Of a DNA stretch of 39,240 nt, positions 25,616 to 34,256 are shown piece after piece. The position numbers were made by a program, and so were the translations under genes. The stretch comes from CAZWDL01 sp964632995 (lineage in GTDB: Bacteria; Bacteroidota; Bacteroidia; Chitinophagales; Saprospiraceae). The DNA is taken from NCBI GenBank assembly GCA_964632995.1, contig CAZWDL010000067.1:1-39240 (forward strand), written 5' to 3'. The notes beneath the pieces are model-generated. The model worked only from the letters and a program-made list of their open reading frames with translations, searched no databases and was not told the origin of the DNA. The first letter of the stretch is position 1, and every line of letters starts with the position of its first letter.

Positions 25616-27163
25616 ATGCAATTTTACGGCCTATTTCTGTTACCCGTTTTGATGCTCCTGACGGGAAGTTGCCGCTCCGGTGCTGAAGAAGCCGGCGGTC
25701 GGCGTCCCAACATCATCTACATCCTCGCCGACGATCTGGGCTACGGCGAACTCGGTAGCTACGGCCAAACCAAAATTGAAACACCGAATTTAGATGAACT
25801 GGCGCAAAACGGTATGCGCTTCACCCAGCACTACGCCGGCTCGCCCGTCTGCGCACCGTCGCGCTGCGTATTACTGACGGGTAAGCACACGGGGCACGCC
25901 TATATCCGCGGTAACGACGAGTGGGGCAGCCGCGGTGACGTTTGGGATTACCTGGCCATGTTTCGCGATTCCACCCTCGAAGGACAGCGTCCCCTCCCGG
26001 CGGAAACCAAAACCATCGGCACCCAACTGCAAGAGGCCGGCTACAAAACCGCAATCGTGGGTAAATGGGGATTGGGCGCTCCCGGAACACATGGGGTGCC
26101 AAATGAGCAGGGTTTCGATTTCTTCTTCGGCTACAACTGCCAGCGACAAGCCCACACCTTCTATCCCCTCCATTTATACAAAAATAAGCAGCGGGTATAT
26201 CTAGAGAATGATACTGTGCCCCCCCGCACTAAACTGGCTGAAGGCGCCGACCCCAATGATCCGGCCAGCTATGCGCCTTTTACCCTTACTGATTACAGTC
26301 CCGATCTAATGTTTGAAGAAATTCTGGGCTTTGTCGAGCGTCACCGGAAAGAACCTTTCTTTCTTTACTGGGCGACCCCCATTCCCCATATGCCGCTGCA
26401 GGCCCCGCAACGCTGGGTAGATTACTACGTGGAAAAGTTTGGAGAAGAAGACCCCTACCTGGGAGAACGCAGCTACTTTCCACATCCGAACCCGCATGCC
26501 GCCTATGCCGCCATGGTTTCCTATCTCGATGAACAGGTGGGCCTGCTTATTGACGACTTAAAGGAAAAGGGGATCTATGATAATACCCTGATCATCTTCA
26601 GCTCCGACAACGGTCCGAGCTTTAACGGCGGAACAGATTCACCCTGGTTCGACAGTGGCGGGCCTTTTCCCAGCGAACGTGGCCGGGGCAAAGGCTCTGT
26701 CTATGAAGGCGGCATCCGCGTTCCTATGATCGCTGCCTGGCCCGGCCATATTGAGCCGGGATCGACCTCGGATCATCTCTCCGCTCTCTGGGATGTAATG
26801 CCGACCCTTTGTGAAATCGCCGGCGCGCCGGTGCCTGAGGATACGGATGGCATCAGCTTCCTGCCTACGCTGTTGGGCAACGACGCTGAGCAGGTAGAAC
26901 ACAAATTCCTGTACTGGGAGTTTCCGGCATACGGCGGGCAGCGCGCTCTCCGGATGGGTAAATGGAAAGTGATCAATAGAAACCTGATGGAAGAGGGACC
27001 GATACAGTATGAACTCTATAACCTGCAGGAAGATCCCCAGGAACAAAATAACGTGGCAGATGAGCATCCGGAGGTGATTGATAAAGCGAAATCCATTTTC
27101 GCCCGAGAACATACTCCCGCCGAGATCGAGCGCTTCCATATGGCGGCGCTGGCGGATGAGTAA
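25616..27163 (+). CDS. Formylglycine-dependent sulfatase (arylsulfatase family, lipoprotein)
   Basis: 515 residues. The N-terminus has a hydrophobic signal ending LTGSC, a probable lipobox with Cys19. The sulfatase fold starts with PNIIYILADDLGYGELG; Asp39 and Asp40 are metal ligands. The catalytic motif C-x-P-S-R is CAPSRCVLLTG with Cys79, the residue converted to formylglycine. Other family marks are GKWGLG, FGYNCQRQAHT, FLYWATPIPHMPLQAP and IIFSSDNGPSFNGG, the last holding metal-binding Asp-Asn. Length fits S1-family sulfatases. It removes sulfate esters from a substrate, probably a glycan, at the cell surface or in the periplasm. A second sulfatase follows 200 bp downstream, and a hybrid regulator and an amino-sugar-type acyltransferase are nearby. 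No maturase gene is in the window. Confidence 0.93.
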   Translation: MQFYGLFLLPVLMLLTGSCRSGAEEAGGRRPNIIYILADDLGYGELGSYGQTKIETPNLDELAQNGMRFTQHYAGSPVCAPSRCVLLTGKHTGHAYIRGNDEWGSRGDVWDYLAMFRDSTLEGQRPLPAETKTIGTQLQEAGYKTAIVGKWGLGAPGTHGVPNEQGFDFFFGYNCQRQAHTFYPLHLYKNKQRVYLENDTVPPRTKLAEGADPNDPASYAPFTLTDYSPDLMFEEILGFVERHRKEPFFLYWATPIPHMPLQAPQRWVDYYVEKFGEEDPYLGERSYFPHPNPHAAYAAMVSYLDEQVGLLIDDLKEKGIYDNTLIIFSSDNGPSFNGGTDSPWFDSGGPFPSERGRGKGSVYEGGIRVPMIAAWPGHIEPGSTSDHLSALWDVMPTLCEIAGAPVPEDTDGISFLPTLLGNDAEQVEHKFLYWEFPAYGGQRALRMGKWKVINRNLMEEGPIQYELYNLQEDPQEQNNVADEHPEVIDKAKSIFAREHTPAEIERFHMAALADE

Positions 27164-27168
27164 AGAAT

Positions 27169-27190
27169 GGAGCGCGAAGCGCTGCTTCGC
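27169..27190. repeat. Small hairpin repeat, copy 2
   Basis: GCGAAGC (27174-27180), loop GCT, GCTTCGC (27184-27190), within GGAGCGCGAAGCGCTGCTTC, which differs from 11983-12002 at one base. Both copies start within about 20 bp of a stop codon of a plus-strand gene. Confidence 0.55.
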
Positions 27191-27363
27191 ATGTAAGCAA
27201 TGCTTAAATTTAGTCTTTTGGATCACAAAAATGATGGATTATATCTGAAAACAGATTGACTCCTTCTTGCGTGCTGTCCAATTCAGATGAAATTGAGGGT
27301 ATTCAAACCCTCAGATAGTTCTTCTCAAAAAAATGCAACTCTAATAACCTAATTCCCCCTATC

Positions 27364-28770
27364 ATGAAAAAATTAGTACAAATCGGTTTCGGGTTACTTC
27401 TCTTTACCATTTCGACACTCGAAGCCCAGGAACGCCCGCCCAATATCGTCCTTTTTCTGGTCGATGACCTGGGTTGGCGAGACCTCGGCTGTATGGGCAG
27501 TAAATTTTACGAAACGCCGCACGTTGACCGGCTGGCGGCGGAAGGTGTCCTGTTCACCGATGCCTACGCCAATGCCCCCAACTGCGCGCCTTCGCGCGCC
27601 TCGTTGCTTACCGGCTTGTATACGCCACGGCATGGAATATACACGGTCGCTTCCCCGGAGCGCGGGCAGGCGGCTTACCGGAAACTCATTCCTACGCCCA
27701 ATAAGACAGAACTGGCCTCTTCCTTCCGCACCTTGGCGGAGGCTTTAAAGCCGCAAGGCTATCGCAGCGCCCATATGGGCAAATGGCATTTGGGCGAAGG
27801 CCCTACCGGCCCCGAAAACCAGGGATTCGATGTCAATATCGGTGGTTTTACGGCGGGGCATCCGGCCAGCTATTTCAGCCCTTATAAGAATCCGAAGTTG
27901 CCGGACGGCCCGGAAGGCGAATACCTCACCGACCGGCTGACCGACGAAGCGCTGACCTTTATCGAGGACAGCCGCGAGGAACCTTTCTTCCTCTACCTGT
28001 CCCACTACGCCGTGCATACCCCCATTCAGGGAAAGGAGGCGATGACGAAAACCTACCGCGATAAGCCCCCACACAACGGGCAGGATAACGCCGCTTACGC
28101 CGCTATGATTGAAAGCACCGATGAGAGCATGGGCCGGATCATGGGTAAACTGGAAGAACTGGGGCTGACAGAAAATACCATCGTCATTTTCTTTTCCGAC
28201 AACGGCGGCCACGGCGGGACTACTTCAAATAAACCCTTGAAGGGCGCCAAAGGGATGCTCTACGAGGGCGGCATCCGCGTGCCGCTGATCATCCGCTGGC
28301 CGGCGCAGGTACCCGCAGGTGTTAAGCGTGAAGTGCCCGTTATCGGCACCGACCTTTACCCGACGCTGCTGGAAGCCGCCGGTTTGGATACCCAAAGCCG
28401 AAAACTGGACGGCCGTAGCCTGCTGCCGCTGTTTCAGGAAAATTTCCAATGGGAAACGCGTCCCATTTACTGGCACTTTCCCGCCTATTTGCAGGGCTAT
28501 CGCGGAACTAAATATCCCGAAGACCTGGTGAGGGGCTGGCGGGCCGTTCCTTCCGGAGCCATTCGTCAGGGCGCCTGGAAACTGATCGAGGATTTTGAGA
28601 CTCACCGGGTGGAACTCTATCATCTGGAAAATGACCTGAAAGAAGAACATAACCTCGCCGGTCAATATCCCGGCAAAGTAGCTGAACTGTTGCAAAACTT
28701 ACAGGCCTGGCGGGAAAACTCCGGGGCGCCGGTGCCGGAAGAGCTGAATCCGGCGTATCAGCCGGAATAA
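27364..28770 (+). CDS. Formylglycine-dependent sulfatase (exported)
   Basis: 468 residues. Signal peptide (LVQIGFGLLLFTISTLEAQ) at 1-22. PPNIVLFLVDDLGWRDLG supplies metal ligands Asp34 and Asp35. The C-x-P-S-R motif is NCAPSRASLLTG with Cys74 as the formylglycine residue. Further family marks are AHMGKWHLGEGP, FLYLSHYAVHTPIQ and IFFSDNGGHGG, and the C-terminal subdomain has VELYHLENDLKEEHNLAG. The HYAVHTPIQ and FFSDNGGHGG forms resemble iduronate/N-acetylgalactosamine-sulfatase-like groups, but the substrate is not readable. It shares a directon with the first sulfatase. The two belong to different subtypes, so they probably remove sulfates at different positions of the same glycan. Confidence 0.93.
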   Translation: MKKLVQIGFGLLLFTISTLEAQERPPNIVLFLVDDLGWRDLGCMGSKFYETPHVDRLAAEGVLFTDAYANAPNCAPSRASLLTGLYTPRHGIYTVASPERGQAAYRKLIPTPNKTELASSFRTLAEALKPQGYRSAHMGKWHLGEGPTGPENQGFDVNIGGFTAGHPASYFSPYKNPKLPDGPEGEYLTDRLTDEALTFIEDSREEPFFLYLSHYAVHTPIQGKEAMTKTYRDKPPHNGQDNAAYAAMIESTDESMGRIMGKLEELGLTENTIVIFFSDNGGHGGTTSNKPLKGAKGMLYEGGIRVPLIIRWPAQVPAGVKREVPVIGTDLYPTLLEAAGLDTQSRKLDGRSLLPLFQENFQWETRPIYWHFPAYLQGYRGTKYPEDLVRGWRAVPSGAIRQGAWKLIEDFETHRVELYHLENDLKEEHNLAGQYPGKVAELLQNLQAWRENSGAPVPEELNPAYQPE

Positions 28771-28878
28771 GTAATGGGCGTCCGGGACTAAACCGAAGTT
28801 TTTTTGCTAATTAGACTTTTTGCCATAGGCTTTTGGCTTTCGACCGATCCTGCCAACAGCTATGAAAAATAAGCCGGA

Positions 28879-30195
28879 CTACACTTTGATATAAATCCGC
28901 TTCCGGTACAAAATCCACACCATGGCCAGCACCAGCAATACATTCAGCAGGGCGTAACCCAGCGAGGCATTGAAGGGAGATAGCCAGGACAGGAAGAAGT
29001 TATCGTAAATCCATCCTTTGACCGTTTGGGTATCCCCATCGGCCGTTTCCCAGCTGATCATATAGGCCAGTTTGGCGATAACTCCTGAAAGGATATAAGC
29101 GAACAGCGGGTTGACGCCGTAGACCCGGAAGGGTTTGATCCAGCCTTGGTAGTTGAGCACATCGACCAGCCAGTAAACGACGCCGAGGAAAAGCAGGGCC
29201 ACACCACCTGTGTAAAGGACGAAAGAACTGGTCCAGATATTTTTATTAATGGGAAAAGCAAGGTCCCAGATCAGGCTCAGAGCCAGCAGGATAGTGCCCA
29301 TGGCGAAAATGCCGGTCAGCTTGCGGTATTCCCCTTCAGTTTGCCGGATCCAGGCGCCGGTCAAAATGCCGATGATGCCCGTGCCGATAGCGGGCAGGGT
29401 GCTGAGCAACCCTTCCGGTTCCCAGGTGCGCGCCTGGCTCCATAAGTGGTCGGTGCCCAATATAGCCCTGTCGAGCCAGGCGCCGAGGTTGGTCTCAGGA
29501 TCCAGGTTGGGTTCCAGGCCGCCGGGAACGGGAACCAGCGTCATCAGCGCCCAGTAGGAGAGGAGCAGACCGACACCCGTCCACAATTGGGCCCGCCAGT
29601 CGGTTTTTAAATACAGAATGGAACAAATGCCGTATACCAGGGCAATGCGCTGCAACACGCCCAGAATGCGCAGATGGCTCAGGTCGTAAGCAAAAAGGCC
29701 GATGAGCAACATCCCGGCCGCTGCCGCCAGCGCAATATAGGTCGAAAGCCGGCGAAGGCGCTGGTAGCGTTCTTCCTGAAATTGCTTTTGATTGAAGATC
29801 TCACGGAAAATAATGCCGACAGAGAAAACGGCCAGCAACGCGTAGTGCAGCGGCAGCAGGTGGACGTATTCAGATTTAAAACCGAAGTGTGGAAAAGCGA
29901 CCAGTAACAGGCCCAGCCCGAAGATAATCATCGTCCGGCTGATGATTTTTCGGAGAATGGCTCCTTCGGACACTCCCTGTTCGATGCGCTTGCCGATCGC
30001 CAGCGGAATTGCGACGCCGACGATGAACAGGAAGAAGGGAAAAATCCAGTCGGTAGGGGTGACGCCGTGCCAGTCGGCGTGCAGTAATGGGCCGTATACG
30101 GTGGACCAGGAACCGGGATTATTGACCATTATCATCCCCGCGATGGTGATGCCGCGGAAGACGTCGAGGGAGAGGAGTCTTTTGCCTGCTTGCAT
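28879..30195 (-). CDS. NagX/HGSNAT-like membrane acyltransferase (DUF5009 type)
   Basis: 438 residues with about eleven hydrophobic segments. The N-terminus RLLSLDVFRGITIAGMIMVN is the hallmark of this family, followed by NPGSW, HADWHGVTPTDWIFPFFLFIVG and AIPLAIGKR. It is related to heparan-alpha-glucosaminide N-acetyltransferase, which moves an acetyl group across a membrane onto glucosamine ends, and to the bacterial NagX proteins found in N-acetylglucosamine clusters. Here it may acetylate an amino sugar released from sulfated glycans, since it lies beside two sulfatases (convergent, 108-bp gap). That link is context only. The 28771-28878 gap shows no clear terminator hairpin. Confidence 0.87.
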   Translation of the reverse strand: MQAGKRLLSLDVFRGITIAGMIMVNNPGSWSTVYGPLLHADWHGVTPTDWIFPFFLFIVGVAIPLAIGKRIEQGVSEGAILRKIISRTMIIFGLGLLLVAFPHFGFKSEYVHLLPLHYALLAVFSVGIIFREIFNQKQFQEERYQRLRRLSTYIALAAAAGMLLIGLFAYDLSHLRILGVLQRIALVYGICSILYLKTDWRAQLWTGVGLLLSYWALMTLVPVPGGLEPNLDPETNLGAWLDRAILGTDHLWSQARTWEPEGLLSTLPAIGTGIIGILTGAWIRQTEGEYRKLTGIFAMGTILLALSLIWDLAFPINKNIWTSSFVLYTGGVALLFLGVVYWLVDVLNYQGWIKPFRVYGVNPLFAYILSGVIAKLAYMISWETADGDTQTVKGWIYDNFFLSWLSPFNASLGYALLNVLLVLAMVWILYRKRIYIKV

Positions 30196-30238
30196 AGGTG
30201 TTTGGTTTAGGTAGAGGATGGATGGATGAGAGTAGAGA

Positions 30239-30305
30239 ATAGAGGGATAAGGGTAGAGGGACCGGAAACTCTGTGGGGCTCCATCTCTCTACTCTTATCC
30301 CTCTA
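30239..30305. repeat. Long inverted repeat in divergent promoter region
   Basis: TAGAGGGATAAGGGTAGAG (30239-30257) pairs with CTCTACTCTTATCCCTCTA (30287-30305) with one mismatch around a 29-bp loop. It lies between the NagX-like gene and the GIN-domain gene. The purine-rich left arm is made of AGAGG/GGATA-type short repeats, similar in flavour to the G-rich repeats at 24574. Confidence 0.55.
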
Positions 30306-30423
30306 CCATTCTACCGGCTCCCAATTTAATGAAAAGTGGAAAAGTGATCATAACCCTGCGGCAACCTTTTCCGGACCGGCCTGTCTTTCGAAGAAAAATT
30401 CTCAAAACCAACCAGGCATCATC

Positions 30424-31062
30424 ATGAAATTACGAGTCATTATTGGTCTGCTGGCTGCATGCAGCTTTTTCATTTATTCTTCGCTTTCGGCGCAAAATAT
30501 CCGCAAAACACTCGATCTCGATAAATTCGACGCCATCGGCCTCGGTATTTCGGCCGATGTATATCTGACGCCGGGCAATACGCAAAAAGTTGAAGTGGAG
30601 GGCCGGCAGGATATCATCGAACTGCTGGATACCGACGTGGATGGAGACAGCTGGAATATCCGTTTTACCGAACGAAATGTTCGCAATTACGGCAAAATAA
30701 AGTTTTACATTACCCTTCCCGGGCTAAGCGCGCTCTCTATCGGCGGTTCAGGCAAGATCGCCACAGAACAGGCTTTTAATGGGCTGGATGAGTTGCAGTT
30801 TTCCGTCGGCGGTAGCGGTACCATTGAGTTTGCAGGCTCCGTCGAAAACCTTTCCATAAGTATCGGCGGCTCCGGCAGTATTAAGGGGAGGGATCTGAAA
30901 GCAGAGAATTGCTCTGTAAGTATAGGTGGTAGTGGAGATGCTTATGTGGAGGTGCAGGAGAACCTGCAGGTATCCATCGCTGGATCGGGCAGTGTGTACT
31001 ATAGTGGCCGCCCCCGCTTAAATACGAGCATCGCCGGCTCTGGGAAGGTAAAGGGAATGTGA
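30424..31062 (+). CDS. GIN-domain (DUF2807) exported protein
   Basis: 212 residues from ATG 30424. This start gives a signal peptide (VIIGLLAACSFFIYSSLSAQ); the frame is open from 30226 but the extra codons have no secretory or domain character. The mature part begins RKTLDLDKFDAIGLGISADVYL and VEVEGRQDIIELL, the standard start of the 'head GIN' putative auto-transporter adhesin domain (DUF2807). It then forms a regular right-handed-helix-like repeat with six SIGGSG/SVGGSG/SIAGSG turns about 18-22 residues apart. The biological role of this family is not settled. It converges with the PorT-like gene at 31142, with a shared terminator between. Confidence 0.9.
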   Translation: MKLRVIIGLLAACSFFIYSSLSAQNIRKTLDLDKFDAIGLGISADVYLTPGNTQKVEVEGRQDIIELLDTDVDGDSWNIRFTERNVRNYGKIKFYITLPGLSALSIGGSGKIATEQAFNGLDELQFSVGGSGTIEFAGSVENLSISIGGSGSIKGRDLKAENCSVSIGGSGDAYVEVQENLQVSIAGSGSVYYSGRPRLNTSIAGSGKVKGM

Positions 31063-31093
31063 GCAATAAAATCAGGAGGCCCTGGAAATCAGT

Positions 31094-31120
31094 CAGGTCG
31101 CGCTTTCCCGGCGCGACCTG
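31094..31120. terminator. Bidirectional terminator hairpin
   Basis: CAGGTCGCGC (31094-31103) and GCGCGACCTG (31111-31120) form a perfect 10-bp stem with loop TTTCCCG, centred in the 79-bp gap between two convergent genes. U-runs are weak on both sides. Confidence 0.6.
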
Positions 31121-31141
31121 GCTTTCCAAAGACCCTTGCCA

Positions 31142-31729
31142 TCAGAACCGCAGACTGAGTCCGCCGTTGATATAGAAAAGATTGTTTTTGGGATTGGCTT
31201 CCACGTTCTCCAGAATATTCGACAGGCCGAATTGGTAGCCGATATCTACAAAGAGAAAGGCGATATCGACGCCGGCGCCGACGTTCCAGCCCCAGACGAA
31301 GTTCTTGATGTCCTCTTCGTCAAAGGATAACTGATTGTCATCAACATCCTTGTTGACGGCAAAAGAGATATCGGGGCCGGTAAACGCCCGGATATTGAGG
31401 AACTGTTCCGGCTCCCCCGTGAGGTTGTATCCGATCAGAGCGGGAATACGTACCCGGTTCACCCTCAGGTTCACGCTGGCGATATTCCGGTCCTCCGGTT
31501 TCACATCGGCTTTTCGCGTTTCGTACATCAGGCCTGGCTGAAAGTAGAAGCGGCCACCGAATTGTACGTCGACGCCGAAATTAATCGCGGTTTTCCCGTC
31601 CAGAACCTCTTCGGGAAGATTCTCGGTGATCGAAGAGGCATTAAAGCCGATTTGCGGCCGAACCGTTACCTGGGCGCTCAGGGAAACAGCGAGCAGGAAG
31701 GTTACCAGCAGAGTCAATTGTTCTTTCAT
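31142..31729 (-). CDS. PorT-family outer-membrane beta-barrel protein
   Basis: 195 residues from ATG 31729; ATGs at 31738 and 31741 would also keep the signal peptide (LTLLVTFLLAVSLSAQ). The mature chain begins VTVRPQIGFNASSI and continues with barrel strands FGVDVQFGGRFYFQPGLMYETR, VRIPALIGYNLTG, VWGWNVGAGVDIAFLFVDIGYQFGL and the terminal GGLSLRF ending in Phe. It is a paralogue of the protein at 18028-18603, sharing the FYFxPGxMY, GAGVD and FVD strands. The specific role is unknown. Upstream, 31730-32003 has no recognisable element; it separates this gene from the end of the minus-strand caspase. Confidence 0.85.
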   Translation of the reverse strand: MKEQLTLLVTFLLAVSLSAQVTVRPQIGFNASSITENLPEEVLDGKTAINFGVDVQFGGRFYFQPGLMYETRKADVKPEDRNIASVNLRVNRVRIPALIGYNLTGEPEQFLNIRAFTGPDISFAVNKDVDDNQLSFDEEDIKNFVWGWNVGAGVDIAFLFVDIGYQFGLSNILENVEANPKNNLFYINGGLSLRF

Positions 31730-32003
31730 AGAGAACATCATATTGGTATCTTGTTTGATGTAAAATGCAGGCATTGTTCTGCCTGGATTGTCTACCAATA
31801 ATAATCTGATTAGGGCATCGGCTGTTCAATAATTACGGAATACTTCATCGAAAAGATTTCTTTGCGGAGGAGAAACAGGAGATTCTACCGGTTGGTTGTT
31901 CCCCCGGCCCCAAGTCTTTTTAGGCCCAGATTAATTATGCCCGGCTATTTACTGATCCTTCTGGCTCTGAGGATGAAATCTCAGTACCCCAAGCATTCAG
32001 CAG

Positions 32004-34055
32004 CTATTCTTTATCGGGGATATCCATTACTACCGAACTGATCATAAACTGACCGGACGGCAGTCCGCTAGAACGGGACTTGCCGAAAAGCAGTTCGTTC
32101 AACACCTTGTCCTGTGGGGTGGCTCCGCTGCGGAAAGCACCGGGGCTGCCACTGGAAGCATACTTGAAGATGGGGCGCAAATCTACGGGCTGGTAGGAGG
32201 CGAAAGCCAAAAATAGCTGTTTGCCTGGGGGTTCAGCGACCTGAAAGATGTGCTCCGGGCGACTGAAGTAGATGGTCGTGTCGGCGGCAATAATGAACTC
32301 GGCGGGGGGCGTCCGCGCGTCCGGGAGCAGCAGAAAAACATCATCTGCGGCGTCAATGCCGATGACGCTGAGGTAGAGGTTGCGTGATGAGCGGTTGGTT
32401 ACCTTAAAGATAAAGGGGGTGCCGATCTCCATAGGTTGCACTTCGCGGTCGCTGCGCAGGTTGGCTTCACGGCGCGCTTTGACGACATACTGTCTGCCTT
32501 TTTGTTCAATCTCCACCGGCACCGGCAGGATATCTACCTCCCCGGCATCAGGGGATGCCTGATTGCTGAAGTTGCGGAAATACTGGGCGCGCGCATAGAC
32601 CTGAATTCTTTGGAACAGCTGATCGATGGCCTGGTCAGCACCTCCGGACAGGGCATAGGCTCCCAGTTCTTTTCCGTGGAAATCGGAGAGCAGGAGGTCG
32701 GCATCTGCACCGGCCTGGCTGATGAGCAGTTGTGCTCCTTCCTCTACGACCGACATGCGCTCGACTTCGCCGGCGCGCGTGTTGATTTTTTCCAGGATGG
32801 TTTCATTCTGTAGGTCCGTTTTGATTTGTACCGGGCTGAAGACCAGTATTTTGGCTTCCACGATCATGACCCAATCGGCAGGATTGGGGTTGGGAAGAGC
32901 CTGTTCCAGTTCGATGGTCGAACGGCCGATTTCGCTGGCGGTGACTTTCCCCTTCCTTTTCTCATCTGTTGCCGAACCATCGCTGCGTTGCAGCCGGACG
33001 ACGGTGCCGGGGTATAACCCCGCCAGTTGGCCGCCCTGAACAGTAAGAAGTTGCTCATCTTCGAACGACAGCACCGGGTAGCCGAGCGTTGGAGTGAGCG
33101 CATCTCCGAAAAGCGTTCTGTCGCCGTTCCCCTCCAGCTGCGGCGATTGGTAGGGGGCCACCTTCGCCATCTCGGCTTCGATGTAGCGAAAGAAAGTGGA
33201 AAAGCTGGGAGCGCTGGAAAAGGGCTGCATCATATTGCGGCTGATGGCGTAGGATAGTGAGCCTACGCCCTGCCCGGATTCGTCCAGCGTCTCGTAGTTG
33301 GGTTGGTCGGCTCTGGCGGCGCTGAATACCACCATATCGGAAAGGGCGTTGATACTGGTGACGCCAAAAGCCTCGGAAAAGGTTCCCCCCTCGATGGAGA
33401 CCTTCATACCGGCATCCAGCGATTCCGGAGAGAATCGTTTGTTCGTCCCTCTCACGGGCAAGGTGCCGCCCGCCCGGCTGATCGAGCCGGAGTAACAGGC
33501 GTCGACGGAAAAGATGAGCTGCCCTTCGGGGCCGATTTTGCTGCGCAGCTCCGTAAGCAGGAGATGCAATTCATCATCGACCAGGTGATTTTCGCCTTCA
33601 TATACGCCGGGGCGGAATTCATCGCGTGCATCGTAGGGAACCAGCGATTCGTCGAAGCCGTCGGTCTCATCTTTTTTCCGGTTGGGAAATTTTTCACTGT
33701 CGTGATCCCAGATCTGCTGGCCATGACCGGAAAAGTGCAGGAAGACAATGTCGCCCGCTTTGGTATCTTTGGTCAGTTGTCCAAAAGCCTGCTCAATGCC
33801 TTCTTTGGTTGCCTCCTTGTCGATAAGCACGGTAACCTCCTTAAATCCTTTGGCGCGCAGTGACGCTTCCAGTATTTTGGCGTCCTGAACCGAAGAGAGT
33901 TTACTCCATCCGCCCGTTCGTGGATAGTTGCCGATCGCGATGATCAGCGCCCGCATCTTGGGTTTGGCCGGAGCTGCGGCCTTTTGGGAAAAAGAAGCCT
34001 GGAAAGCAATACCCAGCATCAAAGCCAGGGAGAGTGAAAAACCGAATATGCGCAT
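32004..34055 (-). CDS. Exported caspase-family (C14) protease with DUF4384-like domain
   Basis: 683 residues from ATG 34055; a TTG at 34064 is in frame but less likely. Signal peptide (LSLALMLGIAFQASFSQ) to ~24. The metacaspase-type p20 domain contains RALIIAIGNYPRTGGW, catalytic His111 in HFSGHGQQ and Cys187 in SVDACYSG. It has a long loop between them rich in Asp/Glu (DHDSEKFPNRKKDETDGFDESL) that is absent from the other two caspases here. A middle region (about 330-500) has beta-rich segments. The C-terminal part contains FIFKVTNRSSRNLYLSVIGID and later strands, a DUF4384-like domain. It is more distant from the other two caspases than they are from each other and lacks an obvious EF-hand loop. 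It lies downstream of the lytic transglycosylase on the same strand. Confidence 0.88.
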   Translation of the reverse strand: MRIFGFSLSLALMLGIAFQASFSQKAAAPAKPKMRALIIAIGNYPRTGGWSKLSSVQDAKILEASLRAKGFKEVTVLIDKEATKEGIEQAFGQLTKDTKAGDIVFLHFSGHGQQIWDHDSEKFPNRKKDETDGFDESLVPYDARDEFRPGVYEGENHLVDDELHLLLTELRSKIGPEGQLIFSVDACYSGSISRAGGTLPVRGTNKRFSPESLDAGMKVSIEGGTFSEAFGVTSINALSDMVVFSAARADQPNYETLDESGQGVGSLSYAISRNMMQPFSSAPSFSTFFRYIEAEMAKVAPYQSPQLEGNGDRTLFGDALTPTLGYPVLSFEDEQLLTVQGGQLAGLYPGTVVRLQRSDGSATDEKRKGKVTASEIGRSTIELEQALPNPNPADWVMIVEAKILVFSPVQIKTDLQNETILEKINTRAGEVERMSVVEEGAQLLISQAGADADLLLSDFHGKELGAYALSGGADQAIDQLFQRIQVYARAQYFRNFSNQASPDAGEVDILPVPVEIEQKGRQYVVKARREANLRSDREVQPMEIGTPFIFKVTNRSSRNLYLSVIGIDAADDVFLLLPDARTPPAEFIIAADTTIYFSRPEHIFQVAEPPGKQLFLAFASYQPVDLRPIFKYASSGSPGAFRSGATPQDKVLNELLFGKSRSSGLPSGQFMISSVVMDIPDKE

Positions 34056-34076
34056 AAGTTTCAATTTTTGGGCATA

Positions 34077-34131
34077 AGAGCTTGTCGGGAGTTTGCTTTT
34101 GATGCCGAAAGCTAAACTTCCAACAAGCTCT
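34077..34131. promoter_or_regulatory. Long hairpin in the leader of the caspase gene
   Basis: AGAGCTTGT (34077-34085) pairs with ACAAGCTCT (34123-34131). Inside, GGGAGTTT pairs with AAACTTCC (one G-U) and GCTTT with AAAGC, giving about 22 bp in all around loop TGATGCCG. It starts ~20 bp upstream of the minus-strand start at 34055, with no U-run. It could control translation of the caspase or be a dispersed repeat. The rest of 34056-34256 is unremarkable. Confidence 0.5.
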
Positions 34132-34256
34132 CTAAGTATTTTGTGAGAATAGGTAAGCAGCTCGAATCGTCAAAGGATAAGAGTATGATTGCTGACGAGT
34201 TTCTGATTCCCCTGTTTTTCGGATATTCCGTCATCCTATCCTTCCATCTTTTTTTC

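Noticed and set aside
19070..28770. Complete polysaccharide utilisation locus
   Set aside because: A hybrid regulator and two sulfatases are present, but there is no SusC/SusD pair or glycoside hydrolase, and unrelated genes intervene.
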